Positions 1 to 4,962 of a stretch of DNA of 5,325 nucleotides are shown in pieces. A program made the position numbers and the translations under genes. The notes under the pieces are model-generated. The model was not told where the DNA came from. It searched no databases and saw nothing but the letters and a program-made list of their open reading frames with translations. Position 1 is the first letter of the stretch, and each line of letters opens with the position of its first letter. The stretch is from contig CALFSF010000160.1 in the NCBI GenBank assembly GCA_937917025.1, forward strand, positions 1-5,325. Direction: 5' to 3'. The DNA is from an uncultured Paraburkholderia sp. (GTDB lineage: Bacteria; Pseudomonadota; Gammaproteobacteria; Burkholderiales; Burkholderiaceae).

Positions 1-146
1 TCGAGCCGAAATTTCCATCGCGAACCGTGGCGCTGCTGCGGCGCAAAGGCGCATACCAGACCGCGACCGCCGCCGCGTTCTCCGCCACGCTCAGAACGTT
101 GCTGGAGACGGGTGCCCTCTCTTCGCTAACCGCTGCCGCGCGCTGA
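1..146 (+). CDS. LysR-type transcriptional regulator, C-terminal fragment (5' end outside window)
   Basis: An open frame enters the window and ends at TGA 144-146, with its first complete codon at base 3. The visible 47 residues contain RTVALLRRKGAYQTATA and then an alanine-rich helix. This matches the last strand and helix of the LysR substrate-binding domain, where an aromatic or hydrophobic RxVALLRRKGxYxxxAxxxF pattern is common. LysR proteins are DNA-binding regulators that respond to a small-molecule effector; neither the effector nor the DNA-binding domain can be seen. The gene ends six bases before the stop of the opposing ABC ATPase, so the two converge. The assignment rests on a short tail and is moderately sure. 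Confidence 0.6.
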   Translation, partial: EPKFPSRTVALLRRKGAYQTATAAAFSATLRTLLETGALSSLTAAAR

Positions 147-152
147 ATTCAG

Positions 153-779
153 TCAGGCGTTCCTTGCAGGTTCCGCGAAGCTGATCGTCCTTGCTTCGCA
201 GGCACGGGAGAAATCCACGTCGTAGCTCGAGAAGAAGACCGTGCGGCTTTTCGACAGCGTCTTGAAGAGATCGATCAACACCGCACGCGCGGCGGCATCG
301 AGTCCTCCGACGGGCTCATCCGCGACGACGACGCTTACGTCGCTCAAAGCGGCTGCGGTCAGGAACATTTTCTTTCGCGTGCCAAACGACATCTGCTCGA
401 AACGCTTGTCGAGATGCGTCGTCAGGCCAAAGCGGTCAGCGAGTTCGAGTGCGTGGACGAGGGTGAGCGCCGTCTTGCGCGTCGAAGCAATGCCCTCGAG
501 CCAGCCTCGCCCGGTTTGATCCGGATACGTCATGCAGTCTTCGGGGATATAGGCGACTGCGGATCTCGCCTCGACCGGCGAGTCGCGCAAGGAATGACCA
601 CCGATCCAGACTTCGCCCCTGTCGGCCTCGATCGTGCCGGCGAGGATGCCCAGCAAGGTGGACTTGCCACTACCGCTTTCGCCATCCAGTGCGACGCATC
701 CCGAACCGGTGCTGAAATGCAGACCTTGAAAGAGGATGCGCTCATCGTAGCGCTTGCAGAGGTTCTCGAATCGAAGCAT
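153..779 (-). CDS. ABC transporter ATP-binding protein, divergent orphan ATPase
   Basis: This 208-residue protein is one complete ABC nucleotide-binding domain, close to the minimum size for the family. Walker A is GESGSGKST at residues 33-41, Walker B is VSVVVADEP at 148-156 with Glu155, and the D-loop GGLD is at 158-161. Three motifs are unusual. The Q-loop position reads YIPED with Glu80. The signature is SFGTRKKM (131-138) instead of LSGGQ. The switch position normally held by His is Tyr186 in SSYD. The Glu and SFGT forms occur in ATPases paired with ABC-2-type exporters, so energising an export or membrane-remodelling permease is the likeliest role. No permease is adjacent: the downstream neighbour is the convergent LysR gene and the upstream one is a divergent small membrane protein. 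A stop at 795-797 in this frame leaves ATG 779 as the only good start; no clear Shine-Dalgarno precedes it. Substrate unknown. Confidence 0.85.
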   Translation of the reverse strand: MLRFENLCKRYDERILFQGLHFSTGSGCVALDGESGSGKSTLLGILAGTIEADRGEVWIGGHSLRDSPVEARSAVAYIPEDCMTYPDQTGRGWLEGIASTRKTALTLVHALELADRFGLTTHLDKRFEQMSFGTRKKMFLTAAALSDVSVVVADEPVGGLDAAARAVLIDLFKTLSKSRTVFFSSYDVDFSRACEARTISFAEPARNA

Positions 780-884
780 GAGTTGCGATGTCGGTCAGAC
801 GGAAATTCGCCGTGCGTGAGTGACGGGATGAGTCGTACCCGGGCAAGTGTAACAGCCACGCTCGTGTGATCCTGATTCCCGGCC

Positions 885-926
885 CTGCGATCGAAAGCGT
901 CGCATCGCAGTCTGTTCCGCTAGAAT
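885..926 (+). promoter_or_regulatory. Dyad CTGCGAT/ATCGCAG followed by a -10-like hexamer
   Basis: The divergent gap between the ABC ATPase and the small membrane protein holds a perfect 7-bp inverted repeat. CTGCGAT at 885-891 pairs with ATCGCAG at 904-910 across a 12-bp spacer. TAGAAT at 921-926 lies ten bases beyond and resembles a sigma70 -10 element, but no good -35 is present, so an activator binding at the dyad is conceivable. The promoter and operator roles are inference. Confidence 0.3.
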
Positions 927-971
927 GGACCGACCCTCAATCAGTCGTTCGTACTGGACCTCGCCGACGTC

Positions 972-1283
972 ATGTTGCTGATACTCAAGCTGGCCCTTGG
1001 TTCCTTTCTGCTCGCAGGTCTCGCGTGTTTTCTGTGCGTGCTTCCATTCAGGTTGATGCGACATGCAAAGGCGCTGGTCGCTCGCGATGCGCGAATTCCC
1101 GTTTGGATCGCGTTGATCGATCTTGCCGGCACGCTGGTGCTGTTATGGGGTATCGGCCAAGGTCTCTTCGAGTGGAAGGTGACCGAGACGTTCGATCCTC
1201 AGCATCGACTTTTCATTGTTCTTGCAGGCGTGGTGCTCGTTGTGGTGGCGTCGTGGCTCAAGGCGCGACGACGCACGCAATGA
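972..1283 (+). CDS. Small hypothetical integral membrane protein
   Basis: This 103-residue protein is not recognised as a named family. It shows three hydrophobic stretches. Residues 2-26 form the first helix and are followed by a basic loop (RLMRHAKALVARDAR). Residues 43-66 (WIALIDLAGTLVLLWGIG region) form the second. Residues 80-97 (LFIVLAGVVLVVVASWL) form the third, ending in a basic KARRRTQ tail. The positive-inside rule would place the basic loop and tail in the cytoplasm, although with three helices one of these must be reconciled, so topology is uncertain. The start at 972 has no clear Shine-Dalgarno; the frame is open back to a stop at 921-923, and a CTG at 954 is a weak alternative. 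It is transcribed away from the ABC ATPase. A membrane partner role with that ATPase is possible but not shown, since the protein is far smaller than a normal permease. Confidence 0.6.
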   Translation: MLLILKLALGSFLLAGLACFLCVLPFRLMRHAKALVARDARIPVWIALIDLAGTLVLLWGIGQGLFEWKVTETFDPQHRLFIVLAGVVLVVVASWLKARRRTQ

Positions 1284-1376
1284 ATGACGCTGGCCCGCGC
1301 GACGTTTTTTACCTGGCCTGAATGCCGGGTGGCTTTCATCGTGTAAACGAAGTGAGCCGATTGAGCATGAAATCGC

Positions 1377-1462
1377 AGTGTTGGAGCATTAATAAAGCCG
1401 CTTCGTCTGCCTAAACTGACTCCCATGCCATACGACATGGCTAGCAGACGAAACCCAACACT
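1377..1462. repeat. Three nested inverted repeats upstream of the CMD/AhpD-like gene
   Basis: Three perfect arm pairs share nearly the same centre. AGTGTTGG (1377-1384) pairs with CCAACACT (1455-1462). TTCGTCTGC (1402-1410) pairs with GCAGACGAA (1444-1452). GCCAT (1427-1431) pairs with ATGGC (1437-1441). The outer right arm stops one base before the AAGGAG ribosome-binding site. The set could be an operator with several half sites or a folded leader RNA. Confidence 0.55.
1389..1417 (+). promoter_or_regulatory. Candidate sigma70 promoter for the CMD/AhpD-like gene
   Basis: TTAATA (1389-1394) and TAAACT (1412-1417) each match four of six bases of the -35 and -10 consensus and are 17 bp apart. 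The predicted start would fall near 1424, about 50 bases before the ATG. The -10 element lies beside the left middle arm of the nested repeats, so a protein bound there would interfere with polymerase. Match quality is modest. Confidence 0.35.
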
Positions 1463-1463
1463 C

Positions 1464-1469
1464 AAGGAG
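1464..1469 (+). promoter_or_regulatory. Ribosome-binding site AAGGAG of the CMD/AhpD-like gene
   Basis: A strong Shine-Dalgarno sequence lies six bases before ATG 1476. It fixes the ancestral start there and shows that the early stop at 1602 truncates a normally initiated protein. Confidence 0.75.
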
Positions 1470-1475
1470 TCAATC

Positions 1476-2012
1476 ATGTCACGTCTTTCCGCTATCAACC
1501 CCAACGAAGCAACTGGCGCTGCCGCCGACGTGTTCGCCGCCATCAAGAAGGACGCCGGCAAGGTGCCGGACGCCTACACGACCGTCGGCACGGACAGCCC
1601 GTAAGGTCTCGGCGCAATGCTCGCTGTCGACGGCGTGATCTCGCGCGGCAGCCTCGAAAAGGCCGACATCGAAACCATCAAGCTCGCTGTCAGCGAAGTG
1701 GCCGGTTGTGATTACTGTATTGCCGCGCATACGCTGATGGGCAAGTTCGCGGGCCTCTCGCAGGAAACGATGAAGCAGGTCCGTGCCGGCGACGCAACCG
1801 GCGACGCAAGGCGCGACGCACTGGTGCGCTTCGTTCGCACGCTGGTGGATACGCGCGGTACCGTGCCGGCCGCTGAACTCGACGCCGTGCGTGAAGCGGG
1901 CTACAGCGAGCGCCAGGTCATCGAAATCTGTCTGGCTGTCGCATCGATCACCTTCACGAATCTCGTGAACCGCGTGAACGACACGACGCTCGATTTCCCG
2001 GCCGTCGCGTAA
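1476..2012 (+). pseudogene. Carboxymuconolactone decarboxylase / AhpD-family protein interrupted by an in-frame TAA
   Basis: Reading from ATG 1476 gives MSRLSAINPNEATGAAADVF and continues in one frame to TAA 2010-2012, 178 residues if the internal stop is ignored. That length and the opening are typical of CMD-domain peroxidase-related proteins. The redox motif is E-VAG-C-DY-C-IAA-H, with Glu74, Cys78, Cys81 and His85 in full-length numbering. In AhpD relatives the two cysteines reduce peroxides or peroxiredoxin partners. Codon 43 is TAA (1602-1604) within TDSP-stop-GLGAML; a single base change from GAA (Glu) would produce it. No frameshift is present, and the codon use on both sides of the stop looks normal. 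ATG 1617 (codon 48) lies 12 bases past the stop, with AAGG at 1603-1606 ten bases before it, so reinitiation could give a 131-residue protein keeping the whole CxxC region. It is therefore a recent nonsense pseudogene, a restarted shorter gene, or a sequencing error. Confidence 0.8.
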
Positions 2013-2024
2013 CGGTCGCAACTG

Positions 2025-3449
2025 TCAGGGCCGCACGGCGAGCGTCACCGGCATCGAACTGGGCACCATCGTGAACGCGGAGATTTCCTCGATGGTGTCC
2101 GGGTCGACTGCCAGGTCGACCGTGAAATTCGCCATCAGCATCGACAGCACGAGCCGCATTTCGACGCCGGCCAGATGCCGTCCCGGACACACCCGCGGCC
2201 CCGCGCCAAACTGCAGATACGCGCGCATTTCATGCGCGCCGTGCGTGGCATCGCGCTGGCGCAGCCAGCGATCCGGGTCGAACTTCAGCGGCTCGGCGAA
2301 GTTGTGTGCGTCGAGCATCGCGGGCCGGTTCAGGAAAAAGTGCTTGCTGCCCGCGGGCAGCGACACACCCTGCAGGCACACGTCTTCCAGCGGCTCGAAC
2401 GAATTGATCGCGGCAACGGGCTTCAGGCGGCTTGCTTCGGTGCACACCGCTTCGAACAGATCCAGCGACTTCAACGCGCCATAGTCCGGACAGATGGGCG
2501 ATGCGCCCAGCGCCGCGCGCGCTTCGTCGGCCATGCGCTGTTGCAGCGGTTTGTCGTCGGCGACGTAAAGCAGCGCCCATGCAATCGAATTGGCGGTGGT
2601 GTCCTCGCCCGCAAGCAGCAACGTGAGCACGTTGGCGGCGACCTGGTCGTCGGTGATACCGGAGTCGGGCTGGTCGCGCATCGTCAGCATCGCTTCGAGC
2701 AGATGCCGCGGCGTCTCCGACGGATCGTCGCGCATATGGGCGCGCGCGCGTTCCATCATCTGACGGACATAGCGATGCACCTCGATCAGCGCGCGGTCCA
2801 CGCGCCTGTCGCGCGGCAGGCGTATGTAACGCCAGTACGGGAAGGGCGAGTTGATGCGCGTCATCAACATCGGCAGGATCAGCGCGAGGTGCTCCTGGAT
2901 CACGCCGCGGTTTTTCTCGATCGTATGCGGGTCTTCGCCGAACGCGAGCGCGCTTGTCACGTCCACCGTGTAGCGCTTCAGGTCTTCGGTCATCTCGACG
3001 ACGCTGCCCTGCGCGGCCGCGCGTGCCCAGCGCACGCGCAGGCGTTCGGTGATCGCGGCCAGCGTCGGGTAGAACGCCTTGATATGCGGAATCGACAGCG
3101 CCTGCATGATGAGCCGCCGTTGCGGTTCCCATGCGGCGCCTTCGGCCGAAAAAAGGCCATTGCAGCCGATTTCCTCCAGCACCGATTCGATCGTCGCATA
3201 CCGGCGGTAGCGATGCGGCCGTTCGCGCATGACGCTCTGGCAAAGCTCGGTATCGGTCCAGACGGTAACCGGCGTTCCCGCTATCTGGAATCTGAACGGC
3301 GTGCCGAACTCTTCAGCCCAACGCTCCAGGATCAGATGGAGCTTCGCGGGCGCGAGCTGGTGCAGGTTGCCGATCAACGGCAGGCCCTTCGGGCCAGGCA
3401 GATCGGCAATCTGCCGAATGCGGTTGGCGTGACTCGTCGCTGCATTCAT
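2025..3449 (-). CDS. Cytochrome P450 (CYP superfamily monooxygenase)
   Basis: This 474-residue protein is a complete P450, a heme-thiolate enzyme that inserts one oxygen atom from O2 into an organic substrate using two external electrons. The proline-rich hinge is LPGPKGLPLIGNLHQL (17-32). Helix C carries WEPQR (107-111), and the I-helix oxygen-activation motif is AGEDTT (280-285) with the Asp283/Thr284 pair. The ExxR of helix K is EASR (338-341), the PERF-like segment is FDPDRW (390-395), and the heme loop is FGAGPRVCPG (414-423) with Cys421 as the axial ligand. No N-terminal membrane anchor is seen, so it should be soluble. The start at 3449 has GAGAGGG (3457-3463) seven bases upstream. No ferredoxin or reductase lies in the window and none is fused, so electrons must come from elsewhere. 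It converges on the CMD-like gene with a 12-bp gap and no visible terminator. The substrate cannot be told from the sequence. Confidence 0.95.
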   Translation of the reverse strand: MNAATSHANRIRQIADLPGPKGLPLIGNLHQLAPAKLHLILERWAEEFGTPFRFQIAGTPVTVWTDTELCQSVMRERPHRYRRYATIESVLEEIGCNGLFSAEGAAWEPQRRLIMQALSIPHIKAFYPTLAAITERLRVRWARAAAQGSVVEMTEDLKRYTVDVTSALAFGEDPHTIEKNRGVIQEHLALILPMLMTRINSPFPYWRYIRLPRDRRVDRALIEVHRYVRQMMERARAHMRDDPSETPRHLLEAMLTMRDQPDSGITDDQVAANVLTLLLAGEDTTANSIAWALLYVADDKPLQQRMADEARAALGASPICPDYGALKSLDLFEAVCTEASRLKPVAAINSFEPLEDVCLQGVSLPAGSKHFFLNRPAMLDAHNFAEPLKFDPDRWLRQRDATHGAHEMRAYLQFGAGPRVCPGRHLAGVEMRLVLSMLMANFTVDLAVDPDTIEEISAFTMVPSSMPVTLAVRP

Positions 3450-3597
3450 GGTTGGGCCCTCTCATGGCGGCGCCTGCGTATCGGGCGCATCGCTTCAGTT
3501 AGAGAGAATAGAGCATCGAGCCATGATTGCGGAACACCCGCTGCCCGCGCGCGCCGAACGCGTGCTGGCGCAATGCAGGCAGAAAGCGCATGATCCA

Positions 3598-3642
3598 GGG
3601 ACGTGACCCCCGGACATGTCCCCGTTACCTGACGGGTAGCGG
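3598..3642 (+). repeat. Two adjoining hairpins with G-U pairs upstream of phasin
   Basis: GGGACGTG (3598-3605) pairs with CATGTCCC (3615-3622) around a nine-base loop. CCGTTACC (3622-3629) pairs with GGTAGCGG (3635-3642) around a five-base loop. Each stem has eight pairs including one G-U that works only in + strand RNA. There is no T-run, so neither looks like a terminator. Confidence 0.4.
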
Positions 3643-3687
3643 CGATATACGGGCGGCGCGCCATGTCATGTCAAAGGTCGGCCGCTG

Positions 3688-3718
3688 TGCGCGGGCGGGT
3701 TGGTTGAATGCCCACGCA
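3688..3718. repeat. Inverted repeat TGCGCGGGC/GCCCACGCA
   Basis: Arms 3688-3696 and 3710-3718 match in eight of nine positions around a 13-base spacer. An overlapping alternative pairs GCCGCTG (3681-3687) with CAGCGGC (3717-3723) perfectly. It lies 40-70 bases before the phasin start and could be a regulator site; which pairing matters is unknown. Confidence 0.35.
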
Positions 3719-3731
3719 GCGGCTGTATGTT
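3704..3731 (+). promoter_or_regulatory. Weak candidate promoter for phasin
   Basis: TTGAAT (3704-3709) and TATGTT (3726-3731) each match four of six consensus bases and are 16 bp apart. The transcript would start near 3738, just before the ribosome-binding site, giving a very short leader. This is a weak match and other promoters in the gap are possible. Confidence 0.2.
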
Positions 3732-3741
3732 CACACGTCCC

Positions 3742-3750
3742 GGGAGGGGA
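3742..3750 (+). promoter_or_regulatory. Ribosome-binding site GGGAGGGGA of phasin
   Basis: A purine-rich Shine-Dalgarno region ends six bases before ATG 3757. It selects that start over the in-frame ATG at 3700, which would add 19 residues unlike phasin termini. Confidence 0.75.
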
Positions 3751-3756
3751 TCCAGC

Positions 3757-4167
3757 ATGGAAAAATTCGACGCAGCCAATCCGTTTGGCGAATTCACCAA
3801 AATGCTCGAGCAGTTCAAACTGCCCGGTTTCGATGTGCCCGCCATCATGGAAGCGCGGCGCAAGGACGTCGAGGCGCTCGTCACGGCCAACCAGACAGCG
3901 TTTCAGGGCATGCAGTCGCTCGCGCAGAAGCAGGGCGAAATGCTGCGCGCGACGCTGAGCGAATTGCAGGCGCTGGCGTCCTCGGGTGGCGCCCCGTCGC
4001 CGCAGGCGGCCGAACTTGTGCAGCAGACGCTGCATAAGGCGCTCGCGAACATGCAGCAACTCGCGCAGGCTGCGTATCAGTCGCAGGCCGAGTCGTATGC
4101 GGTCATCCAGAAGCGCGTTGAGGAAAACGTCGAGGAACTCAGGACGTTGATGCAACAGAAGAAGTAA
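3757..4167 (+). CDS. Phasin family protein (polyhydroxyalkanoate granule-associated)
   Basis: This 136-residue protein begins MEKFDAANPFGEFTKMLEQF and continues with the phasin-like segment KLPGFDVPAIMEARRKDVEALVTAN (21-45). Phasins coat polyhydroxyalkanoate granules in the cytoplasm, limiting their fusion and influencing granule number and size. The sequence is almost wholly amphipathic helix, rich in Ala, Gln, Glu and Lys. Helical stretches run over roughly 28-75 and 82-134 with a Ser-Gly-Gly-Ala-Pro-Ser-Pro hinge at 76-82. There are no cysteines, no signal peptide and no membrane segment, as expected for the family. The length is on the short side compared with the approximately 180-190 residues of classic PhaP1-type phasins, which suggests an accessory paralogue. 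The gene stands alone: it has its own ribosome-binding site and a strong terminator 33 bases after its stop. No PHA synthase or PhaR gene is in the window. Confidence 0.9.
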   Translation: MEKFDAANPFGEFTKMLEQFKLPGFDVPAIMEARRKDVEALVTANQTAFQGMQSLAQKQGEMLRATLSELQALASSGGAPSPQAAELVQQTLHKALANMQQLAQAAYQSQAESYAVIQKRVEENVEELRTLMQQKK

Positions 4168-4200
4168 TCGCGCGTATCCACCATCGCATGGAAATGCAAT

Positions 4201-4235
4201 GAAAGGCCGCGACAGTCAGACTGTCGCGGCCTTTC
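4201..4235 (+). terminator. Rho-independent terminator after phasin, likely bidirectional
   Basis: A perfect 16-bp stem pairs GAAAGGCCGCGACAGT (4201-4216) with ACTGTCGCGGCCTTTC (4220-4235) around a three-base loop. The A-tract on one side and T-tract on the other would allow termination in both directions. It lies 33 bases past the phasin stop. Confidence 0.92.
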
Positions 4236-4251
4236 TCGTATGCATCGGTTA

Positions 4252-4713
4252 GAGAGGGTGCCAGTCACTTTTTGTCGGACCTGGTATCCTGGCGGGATGA
4301 AAACCCGCAGGCCCTACCCAACGGATGTATCGGACGAAGAGTGGTACTTCGCCGCTCCTTGCCTGACCTTGATGAACAAGGACGCACCGCAGCGCCGGTA
4401 CGAATTGCGCGAGATGTTCAACGCGCTGCGGTGGATCGTACGTGCGGGTGCGCCGTGGCGTTTGTTGCCCAATGATTTTCCACCGTGGGAACTGGTCTAC
4501 CAGCAGACGCAACGCTGGATTCAGGCCGGCTGTTTCGAGGCCATGGTCAATGACCTGCGTTCGATCATCCGGATCGCACAGGAGCGCCGTGGTCAACCCA
4601 GCGCGGTCATTCTCGCCGGGCGGACGCTGCAGTCGACCTGTGAGAGTGGACCTCGCGCCGGTTACGTCGGCTACAAACGCAAACGCCGCAGCAAGGTCCA
4701 TATGGCGGTTGAT
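4252..4713 (+). mobile_element. Truncated IS5-family insertion sequence, left end only
   Basis: The segment has the layout of an IS5-family element: a short leader, then a transposase start 45 bases in. The likely left end is GAGAGGGTGCC starting at 4252, directly after TTA (4249-4251), which fits a TNA-type target site of some IS5 subgroups. The right end, the second inverted repeat and the target duplication are absent, so the left boundary is inferred. Similarity to transposase stops after codon 139 (4713), where unrelated DNA begins. Confidence 0.7.
4297..4713 (+). pseudogene. IS5-family transposase, N-terminal remnant
   Basis: From ATG 4297 the protein opens MKTRRPYPTDVSDEEWYFAA and continues with RRYELREMFNALRWIVRAGAPWRLLP, the DUF4096-type N-terminal domain of IS5-family transposases. 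An active enzyme needs a DDE triad to cut and join DNA. Here the first Asp, expected in an ILDGRT motif, is Ala107 (GCC 4615-4617). The second is probably Asp139 in KVHMAVD. The rest of the catalytic domain with the Glu is gone. Val124 and Arg131 also replace residues expected to be Asp and Gly in GYDGYKRKRG-type relatives. After codon 139 the same frame stays open to TAA 4885-4887, adding 57 residues of unrelated sequence that are probably meaningless. The copy is dead: truncated and mutated at a catalytic position. Confidence 0.88.
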
Positions 4714-4862
4714 GAGCGGCACGGCATAGGGATGATCTGGCCGAATAAACAGGATAATTTCAGCTTTGATTGCCCATTTCTTTGTAGCTCATACGTTGCG
4801 CCCTTCCTTCCGGTCAGCCATGCCAGCCCCGCAAGGCTCTCACGGCCTGTTCCACGATCAGG
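4714..4862. other. Unrecognised DNA between the IS remnant and the box array
   Basis: No convincing gene was found in these 149 bases. The + strand frame is the meaningless extension of the transposase. On the - strand, ATG 4792 has a GGAAGG-type sequence before it but stops after ten codons. The segment may be the edge of whatever replaced the right half of the IS, or the native upstream DNA of the Fic gene. Confidence 0.4.
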
Positions 4863-4940
4863 AAATGGGGTAGTTAAACGATGGTAATGAGGTATTTTTA
4901 GAGGCAATACCCCATTTAATGGATATGATTACCCCATTTA
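4863..4940. promoter_or_regulatory. Symmetric four-box array, putative operator of the Fic gene
   Basis: The box AAATGGGGTA occurs at 4863-4872 and, as TAATGAGGTA with two changes, at 4885-4894. Its reverse complement TACCCCATTT occurs exactly at 4908-4917 and 4930-4939. Box centres are 22, 23 and 22 bp apart and are mirror-symmetric about 4901, while the spacers between boxes are not conserved. Such spacing places all boxes on about the same helix face and fits cooperative binding of dimers. The last box ends 23 bases before the Fic ATG. Function is inferred from layout only. Confidence 0.6.
4924..4929 (+). promoter_or_regulatory. Candidate -10 element of the Fic promoter
   Basis: TATGAT matches five of six -10 bases and sits between boxes 3 and 4. 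No good -35 lies 16-18 bp upstream. Transcription from it would start near 4936, within box 4, so occupancy of the boxes would block polymerase. Confidence 0.3.
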
Positions 4941-4962
4941 GATAGCCTGGGCTTACATTTCC

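Larger units (their letters stand above)
3450..3756. other. Non-coding divergent gap between P450 and phasin, rich in hairpins
   Basis: No convincing gene lies in these 307 bases; the open frames here are short and arginine-rich. The gap must contain the promoters of both divergent genes. Three inverted repeats lie in the phasin-proximal half (3598-3622, 3622-3642, 3688-3718). The P450 ribosome-binding site (3457-3463, - strand) and the phasin ribosome-binding site (3742-3750) mark its two ends. No good P450 promoter could be pinned down. Confidence 0.6.

Noticed and set aside
414..869. A + strand frame opposite the ABC ATPase
   Set aside because: It is antisense to Walker A and other conserved motifs and has no recognisable protein features.
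3498..3507. GTTAGAGAG near 3498 resembling the IS left boundary near 4248
   Set aside because: The match is only about nine bases and nothing else of the IS is present there; probably coincidence.
2175..3593. A 472-codon open frame on the + strand, antisense to the P450
   Set aside because: It is rich in Arg, His and Gln, matches no known fold, and is the expected shadow of a GC-rich gene with every P450 motif intact on the other strand.
3700..3756. An upstream in-frame ATG that would extend the phasin by 19 residues
   Set aside because: The extension is Cys/Arg/Pro-rich and unlike phasin N-termini, while a strong ribosome-binding site precedes ATG 3757.
4240..4296. An upstream in-frame ATG for the transposase at 4240
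   Set aside because: It lies before the likely IS end, next to the phasin terminator. The conserved transposase start MKTRRPYPTD is at 4297.
4249..4722. A 157-codon - strand frame across the IS remnant
   Set aside because: It lies opposite a clear transposase sequence, runs through the IS end and has no ribosome-binding site or recognisable motif.
4770..4779. TTGCCCATTT, a fifth box-like sequence
   Set aside because: Two mismatches, and it lies 93 bp from box 1, off the 22-bp pitch; probably chance.
4760..4792. A ten-codon - strand frame starting MSYKEM behind a GGAAGG sequence
   Set aside because: It stops at once, and there is no evidence that it continues in another frame as a real gene.
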